A DNA stretch of 64,000 nucleotides from Bacteroidaceae bacterium (GTDB lineage Bacteria > Bacteroidota > Bacteroidia > Bacteroidales > Bacteroidaceae): positions 1-64,000 of the forward strand of contig JAFXTC010000060.1 in NCBI GenBank assembly GCA_017525235.1. Reading direction: 5' to 3'. The notes under the pieces are model-generated. The model was not told the DNA's origin. It ran no database searches and saw nothing but the letters and a program-made list of their open reading frames with translations. Each line of letters opens with the position of its first letter. Within the stretch, counting starts at the first letter, position 1. Below, piece by piece: positions 1 to 9,390 of the stretch. Made by a program: the position numbers and the translations under genes.

Positions 1-2153
1 ACACCATCTTCGAGGGCGAAGAGCTTGTGAAGTTCATTCCTAATAATATAAAGAAGTACTTCGCAGAGAAGAACATCACAGTTTACTACATCAACGCCAC
101 CAAGATAGCACAGGAGATTGGACTCGGCAACCGCACGAACACCATCCTGCAGAGTGCATTCTTCCGCATCACAGAAGTCATCCCCGTTGAGCTTGCTGTA
201 GAGCAGATGAAGAAGGCTATCGTGAAGTCTTACGGCAAGAAGGGCGAGGACGTAGTGAACATGAACTTCGCTGCCGTAGATCGTGGTGGCGAGTACAAGG
301 TACTGCCTGTTGATCCTGCATGGAAGAATCTGCCTGCCGACGAGGCTCCCGTCTATGACGAACCCGAGTTCATCACGAAGCTCGTGCGTCCCATCAATGC
401 CCAGAATGGTGCCGACCTGCCCGTCAGCGCCTACAAGGACTACGAGGACGGCGCTTGGGAACAGGGCACAGCCGCCTACGAGAAGCGTGGCGTAGCAGGC
501 TTCGTTCCCGTATGGAACCCCGACAACTGCATCCAGTGCAACAAGTGTGCATTCGTTTGTCCTCACGCTTGCATCCGTCCCATCGTGATGGACGACGAGG
601 AGGTGAAGGGCTTCGAGGGCAAGACCATCGAGATGAAGGCTCCTGCAGCCATGAAGGGTATGCACTTCGTCATGCAGGTCGGTGTGAAGGACTGTCTGGG
701 TTGCGGCAACTGCGCCGACGTCTGCCCGGGCAACCCGAAGCTTGGCGGCCCTGCACTCAAGATGGTGGCCTACGACGACTCCAGCGCCGAAGCTGCTCAG
801 GAAGCAAAGAATTGGGAATACTGCGTCAAGAAGGTCAGCTCGAAGCAAGACCTCGTCGATATCAAGCAAAGCCCGAAGAACAGCCAGTTCGCTCAGCCTC
901 TGTTCGAGTTCAGCGGCGCTTGCTCGGGTTGCGGCGAGACACCTTACGTCAAGCTCATCAGCCAACTCTTCGGCGACCGCGAGATGGCCAGCAACGCTAC
1001 AGGTTGCTCCAGCATCTACTCCGGCTCTATTCCTTCCACTCCTTACACCAAGAATGCGAAGGGTCAAGGTCCGGCTTGGTCGAACTCCCTCTTCGAGGAC
1101 TTCTGCGAATACGGACTTGGTATGGTGCTTGGCCGCAAGAAGTTGCGCAACAGAATGCGCAAGCTGGCCGAGGAACTCGTGAATACTACAGCCTTCGACT
1201 GGATGCGCGAGGCTACACAGAAATGGCTCGACACATTCGACGACTCTACCGCCAACCGCAAAGCAACCGATGAATTCGTTACCGCTCTGGAGAAGGCAAT
1301 ACTGCCCATCGATGGAGCTATAGAGTTCTGGCAGGGCAAGGGCAAGGAACTGTATGGCGCTGAGGTGGCTGCACAGAAGTTGCAGGAAGCCAAAGATGCC
1401 AAGGCAGCAGGCAGCCCCATCTGCCCGTGCCGCGGATGTGCACTCGAGAGCGAACTGCTGGCGAACAAGGACAAGCTGGCTAAGGCAAGCCAATGGATTA
1501 TCGGTGGTGACGGCGCAAGCTACGACATCGGTTACGGCGGCCTCGACCACGTCATTGGCTCTGGCGAAGACGTCAACATCTTCGTTATCGATACTGAGGT
1601 TTACTCCAACACGGGCGGTCAGGCTTCGAAGGCAACGCCCATCGGTGCTATTGCTCAGTTCGCTGCCAACGGCAAGCGCGTGGGCAAGAAGGACCTCGGC
1701 CTGATGCAGGCCACCTACGGCAACGTCTATGTGGCTCAGGTGGCTATGGGTGCCGACCAAAGCCAGTGCCTCAAGGCCTTCCGCGAGGCTGAAGCATGGC
1801 ACGGACCTTCACTCATCATTGCTTACGCTCCCTGTATCAACCACGGCCTGAAGGCTAAGGGCGGTATGGGTAAGAGCCAGGCCGAGGAGGCTAAGGCTGT
1901 TGAGTGTGGTTACTGGCAGTTGTGGCGCAACAATCCTGCTCTGGCCGAAGAGGGTAAGAACCCCTTCCAGTTGGATAGCAAGGAGCCCGACTGGGATAAG
2001 TTCCAGGACTTCTTGGAGGGTGAGGTTCGCTTCCTCTCTCTGAAGAAAGCTGCTCCCACCGAGGCTCAGGAACTTTACGATGCATGTAAGGCTGCTGCAC
2101 AACGTCGCTACAAGAGCTACGTTCGCAAGACACAGGAAGACTGGAGTCTTTAA
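1..2153 (+). CDS. nifJ: Pyruvate:ferredoxin (flavodoxin) oxidoreductase, C-terminal part
   Basis: Converts pyruvate and CoA to acetyl-CoA and CO2, reducing ferredoxin; cytoplasmic, central to anaerobic fermentation. The frame is open from base 3, so the gene is cut by the window edge. About 717 residues are visible of the usual 1170-1190; the N-terminal domains lie outside. Two bacterial ferredoxin motifs, CIQCNKCAFVCP and CLGCGNCADVCPG (about residues 168 and 223 counted from the GTG at base 27), bind two 4Fe-4S clusters. CSGCGETPY (about residue 298) begins the thiamine diphosphate domain and supplies ligands of the proximal cluster. GDGASYDIGYGG and the following NTGGQ are the ThDP/Mg signature. 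The GTG at base 27 is internal, not the start. A strong terminator follows directly, so the gene probably ends its transcript. Confidence 0.97.
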   Translation, partial: TIFEGEELVKFIPNNIKKYFAEKNITVYYINATKIAQEIGLGNRTNTILQSAFFRITEVIPVELAVEQMKKAIVKSYGKKGEDVVNMNFAAVDRGGEYKVLPVDPAWKNLPADEAPVYDEPEFITKLVRPINAQNGADLPVSAYKDYEDGAWEQGTAAYEKRGVAGFVPVWNPDNCIQCNKCAFVCPHACIRPIVMDDEEVKGFEGKTIEMKAPAAMKGMHFVMQVGVKDCLGCGNCADVCPGNPKLGGPALKMVAYDDSSAEAAQEAKNWEYCVKKVSSKQDLVDIKQSPKNSQFAQPLFEFSGACSGCGETPYVKLISQLFGDREMASNATGCSSIYSGSIPSTPYTKNAKGQGPAWSNSLFEDFCEYGLGMVLGRKKLRNRMRKLAEELVNTTAFDWMREATQKWLDTFDDSTANRKATDEFVTALEKAILPIDGAIEFWQGKGKELYGAEVAAQKLQEAKDAKAAGSPICPCRGCALESELLANKDKLAKASQWIIGGDGASYDIGYGGLDHVIGSGEDVNIFVIDTEVYSNTGGQASKATPIGAIAQFAANGKRVGKKDLGLMQATYGNVYVAQVAMGADQSQCLKAFREAEAWHGPSLIIAYAPCINHGLKAKGGMGKSQAEEAKAVECGYWQLWRNNPALAEEGKNPFQLDSKEPDWDKFQDFLEGEVRFLSLKKAAPTEAQELYDACKAAAQRRYKSYVRKTQEDWSL

Positions 2154-2172
2154 GGAATTACATTATAATAAT

Positions 2173-2207
2173 AAATAAGGAGCATCCGTTTGGGTGCTCC
2201 TTATTTT
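2173..2207 (+). terminator. Rho-independent terminator after nifJ
   Basis: A perfect 12-bp stem (2173-2184 with 2195-2206) with a 10-base loop is followed by a T-rich tail. It starts 20 bases after the nifJ stop. The A/T flanks make it usable in both directions, and the convergent mscS-family gene ends at 2252. Confidence 0.9.
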
Positions 2208-2251
2208 ATGTCATTATCTCACCGCCACACAAAGGTAGGGAATTCCTGTTC

Positions 2252-4024
2252 TTACGACTTGAATTCCTCGGGCATCTGAGTGTCGATACCGTCGCGACGG
2301 GCGAAGATGTGGGGCGACATGATTTCCACGCTCTCCTCGAAAAAGCGCTTCAGTAAGTTGGCGTGAAGGGCTGAATATACGGCTGGAAGTTTCACGGCAT
2401 CATCAGTATAGGCATTGATTTCATATTCCACGTAGAAGTCGTCGAGGGCGGTAATCATCATGAAAGGATGTGGCTTGTGCTTGACGCCCGGAGTGGCGAG
2501 GGCTGCGCTCTCCATGATTTCCTTTATTTTCTGCCAAGGCACGTCATAACCAATGGTGACTTTCGTATGTACAATGATACCAAAGTTTCGTGCTGCCACG
2601 GTGAAGTTGCTCGTTTGCGAACCCATCAGGCTGGAGTTCTGGATGGTGACAACCTCGTTCTTGCGGGTTCGGATGCGGGTTACAAAGACCGTCTTCTCTA
2701 TTACTTCGCCTACCGTGTCGCCCACCTTGATGTAGTCACCGATGTGGAAGGGGCGCATGTATGTCATCACCAAGCCTGCCATGAGGTTGCCGATGATGGC
2801 GGTGGAGCCAAGTGAAACTACAATACCGATGAAGACCGATACACCTTGGAATACCTGTGAGTCGCTGCTGGGCAACAGGGGCCATATCATCACAACCATC
2901 AGTGATATGAGCAGGACGCGCAGGATGTAATACGAGGGTTTTGCCCAGTCGGGATAAAAACCGTTAATCTTCAGATGCTCCTGCTCAATCTCATCGGCAA
3001 AGTATCGGATGAGGCGCAGCAGATAGTGGAAACAGAACCAGATGACAATAATCTGGCAAAGCTTGGGCACATAGTTTACGATGGAGAGCAAGATATCCTT
3101 GAAGGGATCCCAGATGTAGCCCAGTATGGTGAATGTCAGCGTCTCCGTCTCTGGGAAAATAGAGAAGAGTAGGGGAATCGAGATAAACAGTTGGAGCAAG
3201 ATGATAAAATAGCGCATGATCTTGTAGAGTGTCATGACGATAATACCCTGTCTGTGGACGTTTAGAAACTCGTAGTCTTTGAGGACGATGGGTTTTAGGC
3301 GGCGTACCATGTAACGCATGACGTGCTGCTTCCAACGGCGGAAAAGGCGATTGGTAAGGATGAGGAGGAAAATCTGAGCGATGATGATGATGATGGCAAA
3401 TAGCAAGCCTTGCAGTTTACGGTGCAGGCCGTACTCTTCGTGAATCTCGTTGACCTTGGCCTGTATGATTTGTGTATAGTCTGCGGCGAGTTTAGCTCGT
3501 GGCTTGCCTGCCCAAAGGCCGTCAATGTCGGTGATGCTAAGGATAACCTCGTTTGCGGCCATGATGTCGGATGTGTAGTCTCCCTCAAACACATAGAGTG
3601 AGTCGGCACGTAGCGTCAGACGATGCCCCAGATAAGTAATCTTTTCGCTAGCAGTCTCCACACGCGACTCGGGAGTAATGCCGCCACGGCGGGCATAGAG
3701 GCGCAGCAATGTGTCGCCGTCCACCACAAGGGGGGCGCCGGGCGTGAGGGCACGAAGTGAGTCAATAAGATGCATGCGGTTGGCAAGGGAAATAGAGTCC
3801 ATCATAATCTTGTGTCCTGTTCGCTGCAGTTCTTCCTGAAGCATGATGTTCTGCATGTTCATGTCCTGAAGTTGGCTGCTGAGGTCTTGAAGTTGACTGT
3901 TGAGACTGTTGATAATTGAGTCCTGCACGTTGCTGGTGGTATCGGTAGAAACCTGTGCCGAAAGCCTTGCCGAGGCAATCAAAAGAAAGAAGGCCAGAAA
4001 GCCGAGTTGTATGATATTTTTCAT
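2252..4024 (-). CDS. MscS-family mechanosensitive ion channel with extended N-terminus
   Basis: Membrane channel thought to release solutes on osmotic downshock. The start at 4024 is chosen because it gives a clean signal peptide (MKNIIQLGFLAFFLLIASARLSAQ, broken here as a 24-residue leader); upstream in-frame codons add a non-leader stretch. After the leader comes a Gln/Leu-rich coiled-coil segment (about residues 30-100), then several transmembrane helices. The conserved pore-helix and beta domain follow, with GSTAIIGNLMAGLVM, the PFHIGDYIKVGD beta-domain motif and VTRIRTRKNEVVTIQNS. About 590 residues, like the larger multi-helix MscS proteins of Bacteroidetes. It lies 78 bases downstream of the GHL10 gene on the same strand and has its own -7-like element at 4045-4052. 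Confidence 0.9.
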   Translation of the reverse strand: MKNIIQLGFLAFFLLIASARLSAQVSTDTTSNVQDSIINSLNSQLQDLSSQLQDMNMQNIMLQEELQRTGHKIMMDSISLANRMHLIDSLRALTPGAPLVVDGDTLLRLYARRGGITPESRVETASEKITYLGHRLTLRADSLYVFEGDYTSDIMAANEVILSITDIDGLWAGKPRAKLAADYTQIIQAKVNEIHEEYGLHRKLQGLLFAIIIIIAQIFLLILTNRLFRRWKQHVMRYMVRRLKPIVLKDYEFLNVHRQGIIVMTLYKIMRYFIILLQLFISIPLLFSIFPETETLTFTILGYIWDPFKDILLSIVNYVPKLCQIIVIWFCFHYLLRLIRYFADEIEQEHLKINGFYPDWAKPSYYILRVLLISLMVVMIWPLLPSSDSQVFQGVSVFIGIVVSLGSTAIIGNLMAGLVMTYMRPFHIGDYIKVGDTVGEVIEKTVFVTRIRTRKNEVVTIQNSSLMGSQTSNFTVAARNFGIIVHTKVTIGYDVPWQKIKEIMESAALATPGVKHKPHPFMMITALDDFYVEYEINAYTDDAVKLPAVYSALHANLLKRFFEESVEIMSPHIFARRDGIDTQMPEEFKS

Positions 4025-4044
4025 GCTTAATATTTTTTCTGTTG

Positions 4045-4052
4045 CAAAAATA
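4045..4052 (-). promoter_or_regulatory. Bacteroidetes -7 element for the MscS gene
   Basis: TATTTTTG on the minus strand matches TAnnTTTG and lies 20 bases before the ATG at 4024. No clear -33 element was picked out. Confidence 0.5.
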
Positions 4053-4102
4053 AGAAAAAACCTGTTGGAAGGGAAGTATTGAGAGATAATTCTGTTCAAT
4101 TC

Positions 4103-5554
4103 TTACTGACTCTCGTTGCCGAAGCGGTCTAAGGCGGTGACCTTAAAGTTCAGATTTAAGAGGGTGGAGGAGAGCAGGTTATAGGAGTATTCGCACTGGG
4201 ACGTTACGGTGACTATGTTGGCGGGGTCGGAAGTGTCGACGGGCATCTGCTTGTTGGCATAGACAACATAACGGCAGTCCTTGACGGGTTCCCACCTGAG
4301 ACAGGCTGTTGTGGGGCCTGTGCGCTCTTCCTTCACTTCTGGGGCATCGGGACGACTGCTGCTTTCCCACGTCATGGGCGGCAGCAGAGCAGGGTAGGGA
4401 TAGTAGGCCGTCTTTACATAATCATATAGGCCCTTGGTGTTCTCCGTAAGGAACTGACTGCGGAAATAGGCCTGCCCCTGCAATCCCTGTTCACGTAGAT
4501 AGCAGAGCTCTCGTTGGATAACACCTAGGTCCCAATCCTTCTCCCTAGGCGACAGGAAATAAATACCTAAGCCGGGGACTATGGGGCGACCGTAACAGTT
4601 CTCTTGCCAGTCGGCAGCAAAGGGATAGAAATGGTCGCCTTGGAAATACATCATGGGACAGAGCATATCCATGATGCCATCGCGCAGCCATCCTTGTGCA
4701 TCCTGATAGACAGCGGTGTAGGCATTCCAGCCCCGGGCTGAGAAACGACGTGTGTCTTTGAACTTTCCCACAGGTGAGCAACTGAGACGTACCCATGGCT
4801 TGAGGATTTTTATGGCTTTGTGCGTCTTTTTGACAATGCGTGTGATATTGTCGCGACGCCAATCTGTCTTAGCTTGCTTACCACCATATTTCTTATAGGT
4901 GGTGCCATCGGGAAAGCCTCCTGCATTCTCGGGGTAGCGGATATAGTCGAAGTGGATGCCGTCGACATCATATAAGCTCACAATCTCCTTGCAGATACTT
5001 ACGAGGTAGTCATCCGAGCCGGGGAGCCCGGGGTCGAGGTAATATGAATCGTTGTGCTTCTTCAGGAGTTCGGGGTGTGTCTTCAGCAGACATTTGGGGC
5101 CCATCTTGTCGGCATCCTTTATCTTGAAGCTGGGCACCGTCACCACCCATGCGTGCAGTTCCATGCCCCGTCGGTGCGTCTCCTCTATGGCAAAGGCAAG
5201 CGGGTCGTAGCCAGGGTCTTTCCCGAACTGACCTGTCAGGCATACGTCCCAAGGCTCTATCTTGCTGGGGTAGATGACGCTGCCCCTGATGCGTGTCTGC
5301 ATAAGCACGGTGTTTATTCTTGCCGCCTTCAGCTGGTCGAGTATCTGGCACAGTTCGCGCTTCTGCTGCTCGCGGTTAGCGGCAGAGGTGGCTTTTGCCT
5401 TGGGCCAGTCTAAGCCGCTCAGTGTGGTGAGCCATACCGCTCTCACCTCGTACTTAGGTGCGGGCTTGGCTGGTGAGAACAACTCTTGTGCTGTTGAAAA
5501 CTGAACCACCGAGAAAAGAATGGCGATTAAAAAGGGCAGATTTTTATTTTTCAT
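4103..5554 (-). CDS. GHL10 (DUF187, YngK-like) family glycoside hydrolase-like protein, secreted
   Basis: Predicted secreted TIM-barrel hydrolase of the GHL10 type; the substrate is unknown. The start at 5554 gives a signal peptide (MKNKNLPFLIAILFSVVQFS then TAQ). The earlier ATG at 5764 would translate AT-rich intergenic repeat and is rejected. Family landmarks are EVRAVWLTTLSGLDWP near the mature N-terminus, LYPSKIEPW-like VIYPSKIEPWDVCLTGQ, ELHAWVV, and DVDGIHFDYIRYP with the likely active-site acids on the barrel strands. The C-terminal 90 residues look like a fibronectin III-type domain (TACLRWEPVKDCRYVVYAN). A paralogue lies at 20273-21754. The -7 element sits 4 bases from the ATG. Confidence 0.85.
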   Translation of the reverse strand: MKNKNLPFLIAILFSVVQFSTAQELFSPAKPAPKYEVRAVWLTTLSGLDWPKAKATSAANREQQKRELCQILDQLKAARINTVLMQTRIRGSVIYPSKIEPWDVCLTGQFGKDPGYDPLAFAIEETHRRGMELHAWVVTVPSFKIKDADKMGPKCLLKTHPELLKKHNDSYYLDPGLPGSDDYLVSICKEIVSLYDVDGIHFDYIRYPENAGGFPDGTTYKKYGGKQAKTDWRRDNITRIVKKTHKAIKILKPWVRLSCSPVGKFKDTRRFSARGWNAYTAVYQDAQGWLRDGIMDMLCPMMYFQGDHFYPFAADWQENCYGRPIVPGLGIYFLSPREKDWDLGVIQRELCYLREQGLQGQAYFRSQFLTENTKGLYDYVKTAYYPYPALLPPMTWESSSRPDAPEVKEERTGPTTACLRWEPVKDCRYVVYANKQMPVDTSDPANIVTVTSQCEYSYNLLSSTLLNLNFKVTALDRFGNESQ

Positions 5555-5558
5555 GGCA

Positions 5559-5566
5559 CAAAGATA
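5559..5566 (-). promoter_or_regulatory. -7 element abutting the GHL10 start codon
   Basis: TATCTTTG on the minus strand is followed by TGCC and then the ATG at 5554. With the transcript start expected about 4-7 bases after the final G, the mRNA would be leaderless or nearly so. The same TTTGTGCCATG arrangement occurs at 53927-53941. Confidence 0.6.
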
Positions 5567-5588
5567 CCAAATTATGAGATAATAGAGA

Positions 5589-5630
5589 AAAGATAAAAGA
5601 TAAAAGTGAGGTGATGAAAGATAAAAGTGA
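5589..5630. repeat. Array of imperfect 7-base repeats
   Basis: Read on the plus strand in 7-base steps: AAAGATA, AAAGATA, AAAGTGA, GGTGATG, AAAGATA, AAAGTGA. The 15-mer beginning at 5596 recurs exactly at 5617, 21 bases on. It lies in the 193-base gap between the GHL10 and cstA starts. The rest of that gap also holds a 12-base direct repeat (5663-5674 and 5685-5696) and the cstA promoter. Confidence 0.8.
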
Positions 5631-5678
5631 GACGGATTGGTGAAATAAATGGGTAATTTGTAAAATTGTAAATAGTAA

Positions 5679-5710
5679 ATTGCCAAATTGTAAATATTAT
5701 TGTATCTTTG
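5679..5710 (+). promoter_or_regulatory. Promoter of cstA
   Basis: ATTG at 5679-5682 and TATCTTTG at 5703-5710 are 20 bases apart, the classical Bacteroides -33/-7 layout. The ATG follows 37 bases after the -7 element. Confidence 0.75.
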
Positions 5711-5747
5711 CGGTGGATTAGATATATAATAAGGTAAAAAAATAGGT

Positions 5748-7301
5748 ATGATTACATTTTGCATTGCACTGGCTTGCTTGGTGTTGGGATACTTTCTCTA
5801 CGGAACGTTTGTTGAGAAGGTTTTTGGCATCAGCCCCGACCGCAAGACACCTTGTTACACACGTCCGGACGGAACAGATTACATTCCCATGCCCACGTGG
5901 AAGGTTTATACTGTACAATTCTTGAACATTGCTGGCACGGGTCCCATTTTTGGCGCACTGATGGGCATTCTGTATGGACCGGCTGCTTTTCTATGGATAG
6001 TTCTAGGGTGTCTGCTGGGTGGTGCTATGCACGATTATATGTCGGGTATGATTAGTATCCGTCGTGACGGTGCCTCGTTGCCTGAGATTATTGGTGACGA
6101 ACTGGGCAGTGCCTGTCGCTTGGTGATGCGTGTGGTAACCTTGGTGCTAATGATTTGTGTGGGTGCCTCGTTTGTTATGATTCCTGCCGGACTGATGGAC
6201 CAACTTACCGTTCAGTTGGTGGGAATTGTTGATACACGACTTATCTGGACGGTGCTCATCTTCCTCTTTTATCTAGCGGTAACTGTCTTTTCTATCGACA
6301 AGATTGTGGGTAATGTCTATCCCGTCTTTGGTGCCGCCTTGTTGCTGATGGCAGTATTGGTGGGCATTGGCATCTTTTCACATCCAGAGGGTGATATCCC
6401 TTCTCTGGCTACGGCTTTTAGCGATCATTATCCTATAGAAGGAGCTACGCCGCTCTTTCCTGGTCTATTTATTACTATCGCATGTGGAGCTGTTAGCGGA
6501 TTCCACGCTACCCAAAGCCCTATGATGGCGCGATGCATCAAGAACGAGAAGTATGGTCTGCGCTGTTTCTATGGCGCTATGGTTACGGAAGGTGTGGTGG
6601 CACTCATTTGGGCTGCTGCTGCCATCAAGTTTGTGGACGCCCTTGATATTAATAATGTATACGGTATTACGGACACGTTCAACAATGCCTACGAGAAACT
6701 GTATTACACGATGACCCATGTGGTTCGTGACGGGTATGTTGTTGCTGTTAAGATGGACCCCTCCCTGTTGGTAAATATGCTTTGTAATGACTGGTTGGGT
6801 CGAACAGGTCTCGTTCTAGCTGTCTTGGGCATTGTGGCAGCTCCCATGAGCACAGGCGGTTCTGCCTTCCGTGCAGCCCGTTTGATATGTGCCGACTTCA
6901 GTGGCTTTGGTCAGAAGACGGTGGTTCGCCGCATCCTTTTGGCTGCACCACTGTTTCTGATAGCTATCCTCATGCTTAATGTGAGCAGTTTCAAGGTGCT
7001 GTGGCTCTATGTGAGTTGGTTCAATCAGGTATTGGCAACCTTTACCTTTTTCACCATCACGCATTACCTGCATCACCGTGTGGATGGAAAGGGTATTCTG
7101 CCCCGTTGGAGTTGGGTGATTGCATTCCTGCCCGCTGTGTTCATGCTCAGTGTGAGCAGCGAGTTCATCTTGGTTGACAAAGACAATGGCTTTGGCCTCC
7201 CCGTTAATGTCAGCGAGGCTATTGCTGCCGTGATAACAACCGTATTCACGGTGCTGTTTGTCATTTACGACAACAAAAGAAGAGAGGAGATAAAGAGTTA
7301 A
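5748..7301 (+). CDS. cstA: CstA-family carbon starvation / pyruvate-type carrier
   Basis: Inner-membrane carrier; family members import peptides or pyruvate during carbon limitation. The 517 residues are almost entirely hydrophobic helices. CstA landmarks visible are the early PCYTRPDGTDYIPMPTWKVY segment, QFLNIAGTGPIFGALMG, GAMHDYMSGM, LPEIIGDELG, SGFHATQSPMMARC and GIVAAPMSTGGSAFRAAR. The length suits the short CstA class rather than the roughly 700-residue E. coli form. It has its own promoter. A frameshifted paralogue begins 57 bases downstream, pointing to a tandem duplication. Transport of pyruvate would fit the nearby nifJ, but that is inference. Confidence 0.92.
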   Translation: MITFCIALACLVLGYFLYGTFVEKVFGISPDRKTPCYTRPDGTDYIPMPTWKVYTVQFLNIAGTGPIFGALMGILYGPAAFLWIVLGCLLGGAMHDYMSGMISIRRDGASLPEIIGDELGSACRLVMRVVTLVLMICVGASFVMIPAGLMDQLTVQLVGIVDTRLIWTVLIFLFYLAVTVFSIDKIVGNVYPVFGAALLLMAVLVGIGIFSHPEGDIPSLATAFSDHYPIEGATPLFPGLFITIACGAVSGFHATQSPMMARCIKNEKYGLRCFYGAMVTEGVVALIWAAAAIKFVDALDINNVYGITDTFNNAYEKLYYTMTHVVRDGYVVAVKMDPSLLVNMLCNDWLGRTGLVLAVLGIVAAPMSTGGSAFRAARLICADFSGFGQKTVVRRILLAAPLFLIAILMLNVSSFKVLWLYVSWFNQVLATFTFFTITHYLHHRVDGKGILPRWSWVIAFLPAVFMLSVSSEFILVDKDNGFGLPVNVSEAIAAVITTVFTVLFVIYDNKRREEIKS

Positions 7302-7357
7302 GAGTTGATGTTCAGTTAAGAATTAAAACTACAGAGGCCGAATATAATATAAAAAAA

Positions 7358-8829
7358 ATGATAACCTTTACTATTGCTTTGATTTCACTGCTCCTGGGAT
7401 ATCTTATTTATGGAGCCGTTGTAGACCATGTTTTTGGTCCTAAGGAAAATGGCGCAATGCCATGCTACACCAAGCGTGACGAGGTGGATTATCTTCCCAT
7501 TGCTCCGTGGCGTGTATTCCTCATTCAGTTTTGAACATTGCAGGAACGGGACCTATCTTCGGTGCCATCATGGGTATTTTGTTTGGTCCTGCCGCCTATC
7601 TTTGGATAGTCTTTGGCTGTATCTTTGCTGGTGCCGTACACGATTATATGTGTGGTATGATATGTGTCCGCAAGGGAGGTGTTTCCCTTCCTGAGATGAT
7701 AGGCGATGAACTGGGACTTGGAATGCGTATTCTAATGCGTCTCTGTTCGCTGATTCTGTTGGTCTTGGTGGGAACCGTCTTTATCACCACTCCTGCCGCT
7801 TTGCTGGATAATATGATTCCAGATCAGGGGTGGCTCTGGAGCAAGTGGTTCTGGGTTGTAATCATACTGTTTTATTTCCTGATAGCTACCTTCCTGCCCA
7901 TTGACAAGCTTATTGGTAAAATCTATCCCCTCTTTGGTTTGGCGCTTTTGATAATGGCATTAGGTATTGGATGGAACATTTTTACGGCAAACGGTTGGAT
8001 GCCAGAACTTACTGATCAACCTTTTGTTACCCATCACCCCAAGGGACTACCTATTTTCCCAATTCTATGCATAACCATAGCCTGTGGTGCTATCAGTGGT
8101 TTTCATGGAACACAGAGTCCGCTTATGGCGCGTTGTCTTACAAATGAGAAATACGGACGCCCCATCTTCTATGGGTCCATGATTACCGAGGGTGTTGTGG
8201 CGCTTATCTGGGCAGCTGCCACCATCAAATTTGCCAGCACGCTGCCAGGAGAGGTTGGTGCAACGGCTTACGAGAAGTTGGCTTCGATGGGTAACCCGGC
8301 CATTGTGGTAAACGAAGTAAGTACCGGTTGGATGGGAACCGTAGGTGCCATTCTGGCTGTCCTTGGCGTTGTGGCCGCTCCTATTACCAGTGGTGATACA
8401 GCTTTCCGTAGTGCCCGTTTGATTGCTGCTGACTTTCTGCATTTGGGGCAAAAGAATGTATGGAGCAGGTTGGTGCTCTGCCTGCCCTTATTTGCAATAG
8501 CTACATCTCTTATGTTTATGGATTTTGAGGTTCTGTGGCGTTATTTCGCATGGTTCAACCAAACATTGGCTTGTATCACCCTTTGGGCTGCAACAGTGTG
8601 GTTGGCTCGTAAGCGCAAGTTATTTTTTATCTGCCTTTTGCCTGCTATGTTCATGACGGTGGTTTGTACTTCTTATATTGTAGGTGCGCCCGAAGGTTTC
8701 AGTGGGATTCTTTATAAGATGGGTTTTGAGGCGTCTGAAATCCATAAAACAGGCTTGATAGCAGGACTGGTTCTGATGGCAACCTTTACTGTAGGTTTTT
8801 ATCTCTGGCATAGTAAACAAACAAAATAA
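7358..8829 (+). pseudogene. Second CstA-family carrier, broken by a one-base frameshift
   Basis: The ATG at 7358 opens a frame encoding MITFTIALISLLLGYLIYG and the PCYTKRDEVDYLP segment, collinear with the first cstA. It meets TGA at 7532-7534, after 58 codons. The remaining protein continues at once in another frame (LNIAGTGPIFGAIMG through GDTAFRSARLIAADF to 8829). The paralogue reads CAA TTC TTG AAC where this copy reads CAG TTT TGA AC, so one base of the T run at 7529-7532 is missing. A GTG at 7507 could start the C-terminal part but would lose the first helices. Either a real inactivating deletion or a sequencing error; the rest of the gene is well preserved, so any inactivation is recent. 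Confidence 0.88.
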
Positions 8830-8892
8830 CAATAACCCAAACTGCCGCAGGCCTTAAAGCAGTTCTCTCCCGATAGAGTTAGAAGAGGCCTT

Positions 8893-9390
8893 ATGAAAAA
8901 TATGAGAAAGAGTCTTTTGCTGTTGTTCTTAGCAGCCATTTCAATGAGTTCTTATGCTCAGTTCGAGAAAGGAACTAAGTACGTTGGTGCTTCTCTGACA
9001 GGGTTGAATATTTCTTATGGAACAGGTGAGAAGTTTGGATTGGGATTAGCTGCAACAGGAGGATACTTTATTGAGGATTCCTGGATGCTTTTAGGCCGGG
9101 TGGGCTATGACCATAAGTGGCAGGACGGTCCGGATTTCAACGAAGCAACAGTTGGGGTTGGTGCCCGTTATTATTTCAAGTCAAATGGTATTTTCTTGGG
9201 TGCAGGTATGCAGTATAAGCATGCTGCCATAGATGCGGATTATCTTCAGCTGCCTATAGAAGTAGGTTATTGCTTCTATCTTAACCAGCATGTGAGCATC
9301 GAGCCTGCAATATATTTTGAACCTTGTCTGAATAAGTTTTCAGACGGAACAAGAGTAGGACTTAAGATTGGTCTTGGCTTCTACTTCTAA
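8893..9390 (+). CDS. Small outer-membrane beta-barrel protein
   Basis: A signal peptide (MKNMRKSLLLLFLAAISMSSYA) is followed by about 140 residues of alternating hydrophobic and polar strands (YVGASLTGLNISYG, GLGLAATGGYFIED, EATVGVGARYYF). It ends in an aromatic residue in GLKIGLGFYF, the usual barrel C-terminus. This resembles the OmpA/OmpX-like 'porin family' barrels of Bacteroidetes. No enzymatic motif is seen and the substrate is unknown. It overlaps the sulfatase gene by up to 23 bases if that gene starts at 9368. The 63-base gap upstream shows no clear -7 element. Confidence 0.75.
   Translation: MKNMRKSLLLLFLAAISMSSYAQFEKGTKYVGASLTGLNISYGTGEKFGLGLAATGGYFIEDSWMLLGRVGYDHKWQDGPDFNEATVGVGARYYFKSNGIFLGAGMQYKHAAIDADYLQLPIEVGYCFYLNQHVSIEPAIYFEPCLNKFSDGTRVGLKIGLGFYF

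Noticed and set aside
1064-1474. 136-residue minus-strand frame opposite nifJ, and similar long frames opposite ilvD, ilvB, secA and kbl
   Set aside because: They mirror strongly biased coding frames on the other strand, have no promoter or leader logic, and show no recognisable domain.
5554-5764. Extended N-terminus (start at 5764) for the first GHL10 protein
   Set aside because: It would translate the heptamer and AT-rich repeats into a Tyr/Ile-rich stretch before a perfect signal peptide and would span the -7 element.
7526-7540. Programmed -1 frameshift joining the two parts of the second cstA
   Set aside because: Slipping back one base would re-pair CAG with TCA and TTT with GTT, which do not match; there is no canonical slippery heptamer and no downstream structure was evident. 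A simple base loss or error fits better.
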